Part shown: one piece after another, positions 1-10,460 of the stretch | Layout of the letters: each line of letters starts with the position of its first letter | Position numbering within the stretch: position 1 is the stretch's first letter | Origin: Pegea sp. RAD2-039 | Lineage: Eukaryota; Chordata; Thaliacea; Salpida; Salpidae | Length of the DNA stretch: 64,000 nt | Assembly (NCBI GenBank): GCA_034620365.1 | Contig: JAQGEQ010000372.1 | Coordinates: 62,001 to 126,000 of the forward strand | Direction of reading: 5' to 3' | Notes under the pieces: model-generated | The model's database searches: none | What the model was told of the DNA's origin: nothing | Seen by the model: the letters and a program-made list of their open reading frames with translations, nothing else | Position numbers and translations under genes: made by a program

Positions 1-410
1 TCAAATAGCTTCCAACTTTCTCTTCTCTTCAATGAGATCATCTTGCAGCTTGATGTTCTTTTTTTGTTCACCGCAACTGCTGTAACGTCACCCTCTTCTT
101 TGCGACAGACCTGATTTGCATAAAATCGAGGATAAGTGGATCCGATTGAAGCAGAACCGACATCCTTGTATCGAACGTCATCATCACATGTCATATATCC
201 CCAACAACGTGTTGCTACTAGATCAAATATGGGCGGAAAGTTGACCTATATCCGACAAATTGGCGTCATTGTCCTAATGGCCAAGATTTTTGTTAATCAG
301 GTGAGATGATAAGCGCGATGATGACGTCAGTATTACTTTGTGACATCACAGGCGAAAGGAAGTTCGACTTTTATGGGCGAAATGGTGGAAAAGTCGACTG
401 CGACTAGTCT
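1..410 (+). pseudogene. MSH2-like mismatch-repair ATPase fragment (decayed)
   Basis: Around 150-230 one frame reads LKQNRHPCIE followed by SYIPNNV, matching the conserved RHPC-IE and IPNDV motifs just before the MSH2 ATPase. A different frame then gives SNMGGKLTYIRQIGVIVLMA, the Walker A region of MutS proteins, but with Leu in place of the usual Ser after the P-loop lysine. Near 345-405 the frame KGSSTFMGEMVEKSTA matches the MSH2 segment normally reading KG-STFM-EM-E. The frame change and missing pieces make this a pseudogene. It is cut off at the left window edge and abuts a LINE remnant at 411. More N-terminal parts of the same family occur at 7.4-8.5, 23.1-24.1 and 39.4-39.9 kb. Identification comes from motif recognition only. 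Confidence 0.82.
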
Positions 411-1335
411 TCTGAAAAGTTCTTCAATGAAAGTTAAAAAGAGAGGGGTACCTAGAACAGAGCCCCAAGGAGCACCACTGGTGATTTGAATAAGAGTAGA
501 CAAGGATCTTTTAACACAAAATTGCTGGAATCTTTGTTATAAGTAATCTCTAATCCATTTTAAGATAAATATGCTGATTTTTATTTTTTATAAAGCAATA
601 ATGAACTTGTTGTGGGATACAGAATAAAATACTTTAGCAAAAAAGAGATATATGTCACAAGGAGTATTACTTTACTGGATTAGTATTAATAGACTGTAAG
701 CTCATTATGAAAAATGAGATGTTTAATCAGTGAAGATCTCCGCTTCACAAAGCTAGCTGGACATCAGATAGTAGATGGTGCTCCATCAAATGACTGCTCA
801 TATGATTCTGAATGATATGATCTTCAGTTCTGCAGACAACTGAAGTCAACGAAATTGGTTTGTAGCTAAGTGTTGTGTTTCTAGGTCTCTTTTCATGAAT
901 AGGAGTAATGATAGATTTCTCACAAACTTGGGGACTTTTCTTCCCCTCGGAGTGTTGTTAGAGAGTGGATTATGTATCAAACCTTAATCTTAAAACTTGA
1001 CAAACATTCAGAGATCGATTCTGTGTCAAATCTAGTATTAGTGTATTCAATAATTACTAGTTCTTCTTTACTCAACTTAAATGATTTCCTTATCGACCAC
1101 AATTTTTGTTCTCAGAGTTTAGTTGCTAAAATTATTCTGATTAGATACTTTAATAAGCAACTATTTAATAAATCAATATCAAATTCTGTTATCATCTTTA
1201 AATCTTTTGAGTTGTGGAATTCAAACATTCTCTTTTTCTGTTCTCTGCGGTTATACTGGATTATGTTTGCTATATCATTTGTTAATTGTAGCCATGTCTC
1301 TTTCGGCAATAAAAATAACTAAACAAATAAAATAC
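411..1335 (-). mobile_element. Non-LTR retrotransposon (LINE) reverse-transcriptase remnant, copy 1
   Basis: On the minus strand the frame contains ITSGAPWGSVLGTPLFLTFI, the conserved RT motif usually written SGVPQGSVLGPLLF. The upstream end (higher coordinates) encodes the linker before the RT fingers, seen as an open 65-codon stretch at 1112-1309. Internal RT segments are frameshifted. The copy starts abruptly at 411, so the catalytic YxDD part and everything C-terminal are missing. Plus-strand open frames here (972-1322 and 1207-1464) are shadows of this element. Related copies are at 9.1-10.5 and 26-28.2 kb. A SINE interrupts the shared sequence after 1335, and the shared sequence resumes at 1530. 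Confidence 0.85.
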
Positions 1336-1529
1336 GTCCTGCTTGATGGCGAAGCGGTTACTACACCTAGCTACAAGGAACATATAGATTGGAAGTACCG
1401 GGTTCGACCCCAGGTGGAGACATATAAAACTCCTGAGAAAAAAAAAACCATAAAAAACTCCTGAGAATGTGTGTTAGTGAGATGTGCTTTCTTTAGGCAC
1501 CCTCCTTCGCATTTATATATATAAAAAAA
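1336..1529 (+). mobile_element. tRNA-derived SINE family 1, copy 1
   Basis: The 5' end is tRNA-like. A good RNA polymerase III box A (TGGCGAAGCGG) is followed about 40 bases on by box B (GGTTCGACCCC). A tRNA-unrelated body follows, with a repeated AAAACTCCTGAGA motif, then a shared end GGCACCCTCCTTCGCATTTATATA that runs into A/T-rich sequence. Copies in reverse orientation are at 18,541-18,713 and 26,883-27,067. The insertion interrupts sequence that is continuous in the paralogues near 10,258 and 28,005, which defines both ends within a few bases. The target-site duplication is not clear because the flanks are A-rich. Confidence 0.82.
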
Positions 1530-1735
1530 AATAATCAATTATTTCTCGACCATAGTTTTAACACAATACATTCTAAATTATATAATTAAAGCTAGAAAAT
1601 CTTTAATAGTCTCCTAAAATACTTTGATAATAAAATGTGACAAAGAGTTGTGTTAAGTGATCTTCAGATAAAAAAGTTATTAACTATTGATGTTGGAAAC
1701 AAAACATTTCATTATTATTCAGTTTACTTATGTTT
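1530..1735 (-). repeat. Continuation of LINE-associated repeat beyond the SINE
   Basis: This stretch (AATCAATTATTTCTCGACC and onward) matches 10,261-10,460 and 28,012-28,220 closely. In those two places it follows the LINE remnant directly without a SINE. It carries no reading frame of note. Confidence 0.6.
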
Positions 1736-2276
1736 ACTTTTAAGTTTACAACAAACATTTGAAAAATGTATTTAATATATATAAATAAATTGTTTGTATT
1801 TAATGATTAAAGATATCACATTTTAAACATATCACTTAAAAATGTATAAGCAAACAGAACATTATAACTTAAAGTACTGTTTTAAAGTGTACAAATTTAG
1901 CTTGACCACTTTTAGACAAGAATTAATTTGAGTTTTATGTCAGGTTAACGGTTTTTTTGTTACATTCTAAAAAATGATGAGAAATTGACAAATATTTAGT
2001 TTTAGTTAACTTGAACTTGCATTTAACTAATTATTTTAATTATAGAAAATTATGTTTAACAAGGCGTTGCTATAATATCTCAATTTAAAAATTATTCAGT
2101 ACTATGCAAAGATAAAACATACTAAACAACATCTATCTTTTATTAAAATTTTGAGAATGTTTTCATTTAGAAAAACGAACTCAAAAGAACTAATCATTTC
2201 ACAAGACTTAAATATCATCCGAAAAAGATCGTCTTATTTATAATCTCAGAAGAGCAAACTTTTTTCTAATTGAGTC
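1736..2276. other. AT-rich 3' flank of the zinc-finger gene
   Basis: No gene is seen. The stretch is duplicated at about 28,221-28,758 with scattered substitutions and small indels, as part of the segmental duplication that carries the zinc-finger gene. Confidence 0.6.
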
Positions 2277-3548
2277 TTAGTTTGTTGGAAGGTTGCAAGG
2301 ATGAATATTTGGATTATTGAGATGTCGATCTCTCGTGGGCTTCCTGTTGAATGTCTCGCCACATACTGGACAGCTGTAGACAAATCCCATATGGATTGAT
2401 TTAATGTGAACCAAGGCAGAGGCTTTACAGGAGAACAGCTTCTTACAAGGGACACATTCAACTTTACCATCTTGTCTTGGAGGTCCTATGTACCTTCTAA
2501 AATCAAGAAACTGCTCAGAATCCTGCATCTTATCGAAAGTTTCCGTCATTAGGTATTGATGAAGTTGAAAGCCATGATTTGAAGTAGCAGCTAGGAACTG
2601 GTTTTGATCATGCAATTCGTCAACCATGCTTTCTAATTGATCACGACTTAAGTTTTTAAGAAACTCTTTTCTTTGACTATGAATTGGATATGGACGAAAA
2701 TGGTGTCGGTAACGGCTTGCTTGGAAAGGCTTAAAAGCTAGATTATTAGGAATTCCAGACAATTCAATTTGCCCATGACCCTGCTGAGGTGTTGAGCAGC
2801 TTGCTGAAGTTGTCGAAGACATCTGGTTGCTATGATTAATCTCAGATTGATGATGATTCGGTGTAGATGTGATATTACTGCCAGGTGTAGCAGCTACTGA
2901 TTGCAAGTTGGAATATTGATCTTGAATAGCTTTAAAAGGGTGGTTCAGTTGAGGTTGTTCTACAAAAGGTGTAGAAGTATTTTGTTGATTATTCAGAACT
3001 TGATTGTGAAGATGATTAAGTTTAGCATCTTCAACTTGGCTAACCAGTCTTGAATCTTCTCTCATGTGTTCCAACTTGTTTTTAGTTTGCTGAAACGATT
3101 GATCAATATAAGACCCCAAAATGTTCTCTTGACCGTACAAATGATTATGAGGCGAGAGTTGATTGGGGTTACTTGTTTGGAAACTTGTATAAGCTGGATA
3201 TTGGAGGCCAGCATAAGAAGCTGCATAACTACTATTTGTTGCTGGGTAAGTAGAAGAGTAACTTAGTAAACCAAATGGATTTTCAAAGCTGGTTGCAGAT
3301 ACTGAATGATACCCATTTTTTAGGCTTTCTAAAGCTTGTTGGTATCTAAGTATATCTATTATACTATTATTATCCTCAAATGACACAGGTTGATGAGTTG
3401 TAGCATCAGTTTTTGGAGGTTGATTAGAATGATTACTAGCATTTGAGGAAAACTTCCGTTGATTATTCGCCATTTCATGATTAGCGGTTTCATCTTCAGG
3501 TTCTGCCACATCTAAAGCTTGAAACTCAAACAAAAAAGAGACAGTCAA
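2277..3548 (-). CDS. C2H2 zinc-finger protein with a long Ser/Asn/Gln-rich N-terminal region, copy 1
   Basis: An open frame of about 423 codons ends in two C2H2-type fingers. The first begins CVPCKKLF and ends HIKSIH (C-x2-C-x12-H-x4-H). The second begins CPVCGETF and has a stretched H-x6-H end. The N-terminal 300 residues are low-complexity, rich in Ser, Asn, Gln, Tyr and His, typical of a disordered transcription-regulator region. Just before the fingers is a conserved Asp/Gln-rich segment including RDQLESMV. The first codon of the open frame is TTG, so the frame probably begins at a splice acceptor (CAAG before 3517, or TTTAG before 3511) with an unseen upstream exon. The paralogue at 28,759-30,000 is also open throughout, arguing for function. 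I do not recognise the specific family. Role inferred: nuclear DNA- or RNA-binding regulator. Confidence 0.78.
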   Translation of the reverse strand: MTVSFLFEFQALDVAEPEDETANHEMANNQRKFSSNASNHSNQPPKTDATTHQPVSFEDNNSIIDILRYQQALESLKNGYHSVSATSFENPFGLLSYSSTYPATNSSYAASYAGLQYPAYTSFQTSNPNQLSPHNHLYGQENILGSYIDQSFQQTKNKLEHMREDSRLVSQVEDAKLNHLHNQVLNNQQNTSTPFVEQPQLNHPFKAIQDQYSNLQSVAATPGSNITSTPNHHQSEINHSNQMSSTTSASCSTPQQGHGQIELSGIPNNLAFKPFQASRYRHHFRPYPIHSQRKEFLKNLSRDQLESMVDELHDQNQFLAATSNHGFQLHQYLMTETFDKMQDSEQFLDFRRYIGPPRQDGKVECVPCKKLFSCKASALVHIKSIHMGFVYSCPVCGETFNRKPTRDRHLNNPNIHPCNLPTN

Positions 3549-5859
3549 AAAATTATAATAACTTTGTACGGCTCTTAAAGTCTGAAAATAGAAGAACTAA
3601 ATAAGTAAAGTATTTATTATAGAAAAGTAACAGAACTTATGCTATTTAATTTATTGTAGTATAAAGATTTCGTTAAAATAATTTTTTTGTGTTTGGGTAA
3701 ACCTAGAGAAAAAAATAAACTCCTTTTTATGCTAAGCGATTGTAAGCAAATAAAACATTTAAACATTTTAAATTTTAGCAAAAATGTTTTAAAATGACTA
3801 TCTGATTTATAAAAACAAAAATAGTTAAAATAAAAGAATATTTAACATCTGACAACCTGAAATGTACTAGAGAATTATTTATATTATTGTTAAATAATTA
3901 AACTTGCACTAAAATGGCGTTTGTAACGTTTAAATTTTATATTTATTTCAACTGTTCCAAATTGGACAAATTATTTTTTAATACCATTTTGTAGGTTTAT
4001 ACTTAGTAAGAATATTTATTTTTACTAATTTTCTTCATGTGTGCGACTCATATCAATTTTGTACAACGTATATTGTCTTACAAATGATGTTTGATTATTA
4101 TTATTACATGTTGTTTTTTTTGTTATCAGAAAATGATTACTGTTATAACTATAATTCTACGTATCGTTATTATTCAGGTTTTTAATAATCAGAAAGTTGC
4201 AATAGATACCTTGTAGTAAAAATGTTCTTCTTTGAATTGTGTATTTTTTATTTACTTTATAAAAGAAACTACAAATAAACTACAGATCGCGTTTTTAAGT
4301 TATGTAGTAAACTTTTGAAAAAGTGATATTCCAAACTATTTTGTTGTACAAAATTAAGAAAATATATTGTAAAAATGAAGCATAAAATGCTTTGACCTCA
4401 TTCACAGTTTATAAAATTTCTTATTTATCTTATTCTACTATTAGTAAGCACATAAATTTTGTTTAATATATCCAAACAATATCTTGTCTAGGCAACATAA
4501 TTCAAAGATAATAATAGTACTGTTTAAGAGATATTATTATCGTGAAAAGTAAATGCTCATGAATAAGCAGCTTTCAAGTAAAGTGATGTTTTTAGTCAAG
4601 CTAGAAATATAACTTAAAAATGCAGCATTTTATATTTTGAAAAAGATTTTGCTTGATAAATAAAAAATTTGATCTCTATTGATTCACCTCCTTGCACTAT
4701 TCACAGATAATATATTTTCTTGTCTCTATTATTTTCCTTATAGAACAGCTTTAATAACACTCAGTGAAAGATTAACTTTTTCAAGAAAATAATAAATGTA
4801 TAAAACATATTTCTAACTGTATTACTACATAGCATTATTTATTAGTTGTATTGAAAAGTCCTTTATAGAGACCTATTTGATTGTTCTGATGTTGATTTTT
4901 CCTGAAGTAGAGCTCCATGAAATAGATGTCTCTAGACTATTGTTAATTTTTTTAAAGGTATAGAATGTGCATAAGGAAATGTGTCTTTTAATGTAAACAG
5001 TTGTGAAGATTCTGGTAATAACTTGATAAGAGTTGAAACTATTGAAGGAATAAAATATCATAGAATATTTCTAAAAGGTTTTAAAATGCAACCGAAAATC
5101 TCCTTTAACCAAAGATACAGTTTGAGTTTTTTTACTGGAAATATTTTTTGCTGATAAACTAGTTGAGTTACAAAAAATTTAAAAAGCTAAAAATTTTATA
5201 ACTTGAAATACAATTACTCAAAATCTACTCTATCATTAAACGCTGACTCAAAAGTAATCAGGTTTTGTTCAAAGAGTTTCAAAGTGAAATTCTAAGATTA
5301 TTTATCAGAAAAGAATTCTTTCCTTCAACGGAAAAAACTTAAAAACTTAAAAATTGTAAAAATGGTTTGGGACCTCATATGTTGCAGATTAAACATTTTT
5401 ACAAACAGTGCGTAAACTACATGTAAACCTACGGTTAATTATTTAGATACAAACTTCATTTTACTTCTTTTTTAATTATTAAACATTCAATATTTTAGTA
5501 TATAATTAATTTTAGATTTGTGCTGAAGCTTAAAAAATTCTTACCTTTTGATTAAACAGCTGATTAATAATATATTTGTAAAGAAACTTCTTGTGATAAA
5601 TAGTGGATTATATTTTATTTAAAATTATGTTTTAATCAGTTTCAAAAATTAGTAGTTATTTTAAAATTGAACTAAAGTCTTTGATATTATAATAAGCGCT
5701 TTTCCTTTCGTGACTTTTTTTATGGTGCCATATTGTCAATCAAACTTTTGTAAATATTAAACCAATATATCACAATACCTATTTGTTATGTTTTTGTTTT
5801 TTTTAGAAATTTCTCATAACTTTTGATAAAATATAGTTGAGTTCATAAAAGAATTTTTT
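3549..5859. other. Non-coding DNA, duplicated in the second half-copy
   Basis: No supported gene. From about 3,785 the sequence matches 18,375 onward. The paralogue lacks about 540 bp corresponding to 4,360-4,900 and carries a SINE at 18,541-18,713 where this copy is uninterrupted (about 3,900-3,945). Short open frames near 4,873-5,061 are not conserved between copies. Confidence 0.6.
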
Positions 5860-6540
5860 TATTCCAATGGAAACAATAGTTTCTGATTTTGGTTAATATT
5901 TTTAAAGGGCTTACATATTTTACAATAATGCTCAATAAAAAATGTATTTTTAAAAGTACTGTCTAAAGTATATGTATGTCTTAAATTAAGTTCATCGACC
6001 ACTAATAGTTTTCTTTTAAAATTTATTTAAATTTTGTCGTTTTTGAGGATAAGAAATCATTTGTAATTTGATAAATATGTTGTGTTATAAAAAAAAAACC
6101 AAGTAATTGTTATGGGTTGCTAAAACTATTAAATCTTGTGAAACTATTGCATAAACTGTTGAAGTGTAACAAAAATTCATTATATTTTTTATAGGAATAG
6201 TTATAATTAACAGTTGACACACTTAAATTTATTTAAACATTTATACTTCAATTCAGTTTTTCCAATCATTTCATGTGTATGTAATGAGTAAGCTACTTTA
6301 ACAATATCATCTAAAGTATATTCTATTAAACCATTATTATGATGTAATGAGTTGTCAATATCAAAAATATAATTTTTTTAGGAATTTTTTTTAATACCAA
6401 TTGCTTGAGAAATTTCCATGAAGCACTGCATTGACTTTCAGGTCACTTGTTGTGATTGAGTCACATTTAAAAACAAGTGAGTTTGCCTGTTCATTATTAG
6501 TTGTAATTTCAAGCACATAAATGGTATATAAATTATACAA
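5860..6540 (-). pseudogene. Decayed minus-strand coding remnant, unidentified
   Basis: Three protein-like pieces lie on the minus strand in different frames. About 6,540-6,408 contains EITTNNEQANSL and SITTSDLKV, ending in SSNWY and a stop. About 6,372-6,222 contains NSLHHNNGLIEYTLDDIVKV. About 6,010-5,860 contains LNLRHTYTLDSTFKN, then YCKICKPF and a stop. The same pieces recur at about 20.1-20.8 and 21.6-22.3 kb with mostly conservative differences. No intron with clear splice sites rejoins them, so a broken gene or transposon protein is likelier than a live one. I do not recognise the family. Confidence 0.35.
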
Positions 6541-7440
6541 CTATTAATATGTAATTTCTGTTTAATCATCAATAAATATTAACAAAACATAAAGTTCAAT
6601 GAAAAAATATTTATAATTACTTTTTGTTTCACAAAATCTCTCATAATGATTTATTGCTGTTAGATCAAAACAGCTTTTTACTCTTTAAATATTATTCTTT
6701 ATCCATAGTTGGAAAAAAGCGGTATTTTACGAAATTTCGCTTTATTTATGAAAGTTTAATAGTAAAAACAAACCTACTATCTAAAATAAGTTTACTCTTG
6801 AGTAAAAGCTAATTAGTTTAAAATCTTTAAATGATAATAAAAGAATGTGTAGTTTAATTAAAAAAAAATTTAATAAGATATTAGCGCTATATAATATTTT
6901 TATATTAAAATTTATTTATTCTAATTATGTTTATACTCAGTTTGTAGAATTTGGTTTTGTTTTAATATATTCTTTCTTCTACAACAAATTTGACAAACTT
7001 AAACTTATTAAATGCTTGTTGCTAGCATGCATTTGCTTAAGACTTTAATTATTCATCAAAACAATTTTCTCTAAAGGTTTCTTCTACAATTACATGTTTA
7101 ATACAATGATAAATTTATTCAAAAATTGCTATGTGGTTTTGTTATTTCAATCTGTGATAAACCAATACTTTTAAAAGGTTGAGGAGCATTGAGTATCAAG
7201 ATGAATAAATTTCAGAAGAAACCATGTCGTGATGTCGATAATATGATATCATGGTACTGGTTAGTTGTTTGTAAACGAGTCATTTTTACCCAAATTATTT
7301 TTCCCTTACATCACTTTCCAGCTAAAGACGTCATCAGGAACCAGTCATGTGATTAGCTGTATTCATCACTGAATTATTGGAAAACTTCCCAGGTGAGTTA
7401 ATGAAGTTTAGGATCCACATCTGATTCTTCATCCTCTTTT
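6541..7440. other. AT-rich non-coding DNA, duplicated
   Basis: No gene is supported. Open frames at 6,624-6,812 and 6,845-7,048 are AT-driven and are broken in the paralogue at about 20.8-21.2 kb. From about 7,130 the sequence matches 22,740 onward, leading into the MSH2 pseudogene. Confidence 0.55.
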
Positions 7441-8510
7441 AGGGGAGCAGACTCCTTTCTCAATGGATCAATCAACCTCTGATCGACATCAATAAGATCA
7501 ACGAGCGCTTGAATGTTGTTGACGTGTTATTGACGTCATCACAACTACGTCATAAGCTGATTGAAAGTTTCTTGAATCGGCTTCCAGAGATCAACAGGTA
7601 ATTAATCCTTTTTTTCAACTCATCTTCTCCTCATCAGGTAATTTTTTCAGATCAGCAAAGAAGTTTCAGCAGACGATCGCAAGTTTGAAAGATTGCTTCC
7701 AGATGTATCAAGTGTGACGTCATCACATACACGTGAATATGATGTCATCTGTTCTTTGCAGGCTGTTCAATTGATGTCTCAAATCTGTAAGTTTTTCGAT
7801 GAATATGCAAATGAAGTCGATGGAAAACTTTTGGATGACATCATCGACAAATTCCAATCTCCTTTACGACACCTATCGACCAATTTAGAGAAGTTTGTGG
7901 AAATGGTCGAATCACTTTCGATTTTGAGCAGGTATGACGTCATTAAAGTGTGACTTCAGCACGCTAAACGTCGATTGATTGCAGATCTAGAAGTCGCAGA
8001 AGTTTGTGGTGAAATGTGACTTTAATGAAGAGTTAGCAAAAATCTGCAAACGTATTAACAAGGTTCGAAGACAAATCGAGGAAAAGATGGAAGAAACTTT
8101 CACGATACTTTCACGAGGTGCAGCTAGGTTTGTGACTATGCTGACCCCATCAGTTAGAATTATGCATTTTGTGACGTCACAGGATCATGTGATCGAAGCT
8201 TTGGGATCAATGTGGCAAGATCAGTTGGATTTCTAAAGAAGATTATTGTTTATGCTCTTCCAAAAAACAACAATTTGGAGCATTTTGCGATGACCTTTGG
8301 CGGTGATAATGTCACCAAATCTGTCAGTTGATTTCTTATTTTTTATTTTTTATTTTTTAACTGAAAATTTGCGGAATAGTGTTAAATTGATGAAGAGAAT
8401 TATTGATGACGTTTTATTGTTCAAATGGAAGACCGTGACGTCAGAAGAGTGGAAACAAAGTTCAAGTCAGAATAATTTCATTCACTATTTAAAACTTGAC
8501 TTTGTTCAGT
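7441..8510 (+). pseudogene. MSH2-like pseudogene, lever/clamp region, copy 1
   Basis: Exon-like pieces with splice signals encode the MutS core domain. About 7,445-7,597 reads SRLLSQWINQPLIDINKINE and onward to LPEINR. About 7,651-7,702 reads SAKKFQQTIASLKDCFQMYQ, ending at a GTGTGA donor. About 7,762-7,930 reads AVQLMSQICKFFDEYANEV and continues to the end of that exon. About 7,990-8,236 includes FVVKCDFNEEL, the MSH2 segment before the clamp. One base is missing near 7,915 compared with the copy at 23.5 kb, shifting the frame, and the last piece ends in a stop after WQDQLDF. Beyond this only frame-broken relics remain. Not a working mismatch-repair gene. Confidence 0.85.
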
Positions 8511-9084
8511 AGTTTCATTTGTTGTAGTTAGTCTAGCAACAACTAAAACTATTTATCATAGTTTCAATATTCTATTTCTTCCGTGTCATCACTTTTATAA
8601 TCTTCTATGTTTTTACAATAGAAGTCAAAATCATATGATTGAAGCAAATATTAGATTTGATGGAACAGAAAGCTGAGAATAAAATCTCAACAATCTAATA
8701 AAAAGAAAAAATTAACTCCATCTATGGCAAATATATTTCAGTTCTAGATTCTAATTAAAGTAAATGTATTTTCTAAGGCTCTAGATCTAATTTATAGACT
8801 GCTTATCAAACAGAGAAATTTGTAGTACGGTTTACTAATTATTTATTAGAATTTATAAATTCGAATTGTGAAAATCAAATTGTATAAAAAAAAATTTTTT
8901 TACATCGATAAGATGATTTTGTCAGTGTTAAACTCAAACATAGCTTCGGAGGTGTTTTGTGAACATTAGAAACCAATATTATAAAATTCATTGTGTTATT
9001 AATAGAAATAAATTAATAATGGTAAACAGCATCTAAATTAAGTTAATTAATAAGTAATGGATCCTTACAATTAAATGTCATTAA
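8511..9084. other. AT-rich spacer at the end of the first block
   Basis: No gene is seen. About 8,712-9,055 matches 24,119-24,460. The segment 8,512-8,711 is missing from that copy. The duplicated block ends here and a LINE remnant begins at about 9,085. Confidence 0.55.
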
Positions 9085-10460
9085 TATAAGGTAGACAAGA
9101 TTAATTAATTTTTAAAGATTTTGAAATGATAATTGTGCCATGTAAAATCAACTGGTAAAGAAATGCAGCGGTTTATAAGCGAATTTTCTCTTGGAATAGT
9201 AAATCCATTAAAGGAATATAATCCAGTACATAGACCAGTTTTCTAAAATGCATAGTGCAATTTGAAGTTTTAAGGGATTAAAAGATAATATCTTGATGTC
9301 ATCTTTATACAAAAACACACTGACATCATCTACTGGGACTAGTCTTCTGAAAAGTTCTCCAATGAAAGTTAAAAAGAGAAGGGTACCTAGAACAGAACCC
9401 CGAGGAGCACCACTGGTGATTTGAATAAGAGTAGACAAGGATCTTTTAACACAAAATTGCTGGAATCTTTGTTATAAGTAATCTCTAATCCATTTTAAGA
9501 TAAATATGCTGATTTTTATTTTATATAAAGCAATAATGAACTTGTTGTGGGGTACAGAATAAAATACTTTAGCAAAAAAGAGATATATGTCACAAGGAGT
9601 ATTACTTTACTGGATTAGTATTAATAGACTGTAAGCTCATTATGAAAAATGAGATGTTTAATCAGTAAAGATCTCCGCTTCACAAAGCTAGCTGGACATC
9701 AGATAGTAGATGGTGCTCCATCAAATGACTGCTCATATGATTCTGAATGATATGATCTTCAGTTCTGCAGACAACTGAAGTCAACGAAATTGGTTTGTAG
9801 CTAAGTGTTGTGTTTCTAGGTCTCTTTTCATGAAAAGGAGTAATGATAGATTTCTCACAAACTTGGGGACTTTTCTTCCCCTCGGAGTGTGGTTAGAGAG
9901 TGGATTATGTATCAAACCTTAATCTTAAAACTTGACAAACATTCAGAGATCGATTCTGTGTCAAATCTAGTATTAGTGTATTCAATAGTTACTAGTTATT
10001 CTTTACTCAACTCTAACGATTTCCTTATCGACCACAATTTTTGTTCTCAGAGTTTAGTTGCTAAAATTATTCTGATTAAATACTTTAATAAGCAACTATT
10101 TAATAAATCAATATCAAATTCTGTTATCATCTTTAAATCTTTTGAGTTGTGGAATTCAAACATTCTCTTTTTCTGTTCTCTGCGGTTATACTGGATTATG
10201 TTTGCTATATCATTTGTTAATTGTAGCCATGTCTCTTTCGGCAATAAAAATAACTAAACAAATAAAAATAATCATTTATTTCTTGACCATAGTTTAACAC
10301 AATACATTGTAAAGTTTATAATTAAAGCTAGAAAATCTTTAAAAGTCACCTAAAATGTTTCGATATTAAAATGTGGCGAAGAGTTATGTTAAAAGATGTT
10401 CAGATAAAAATAATTTTTGACTATTGATGTTGGAAACAAAACATTTCATTAAAAATCATT
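9085..10460 (-). mobile_element. LINE reverse-transcriptase remnant, copy 2
   Basis: The minus-strand open stretch at 9,208-9,438 contains ITSGAPRGSVLGTLLFLTFI followed by VSVFLYKDDIKILS. The latter is the RT catalytic motif, normally YADD, here YKDD. Further up, an open 65-codon linker piece lies at 10,047-10,244. The intervening RT fingers are frame-broken. This copy has the uninterrupted junction at about 10,255-10,262 where copy 1 carries a SINE. Sequence up to about 10,460 is shared with the other two copies. The plus-strand frame 9,889-10,257 is a shadow. Confidence 0.85.

Noticed and set aside
972-1322. Open plus-strand frame of 116 codons repeated at 9,889 and 27,637, suggesting a conserved small protein
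   Set aside because: It lies antisense to the LINE linker/RT region, whose minus-strand frame carries recognisable RT motifs. Its conservation follows from the repeat itself.
7441-8510. Working MSH2 paralogue
   Set aside because: A frameshift, missing exons, and relics only beyond the WQDQLDF stop. The ATPase part is found only as a separate broken fragment.
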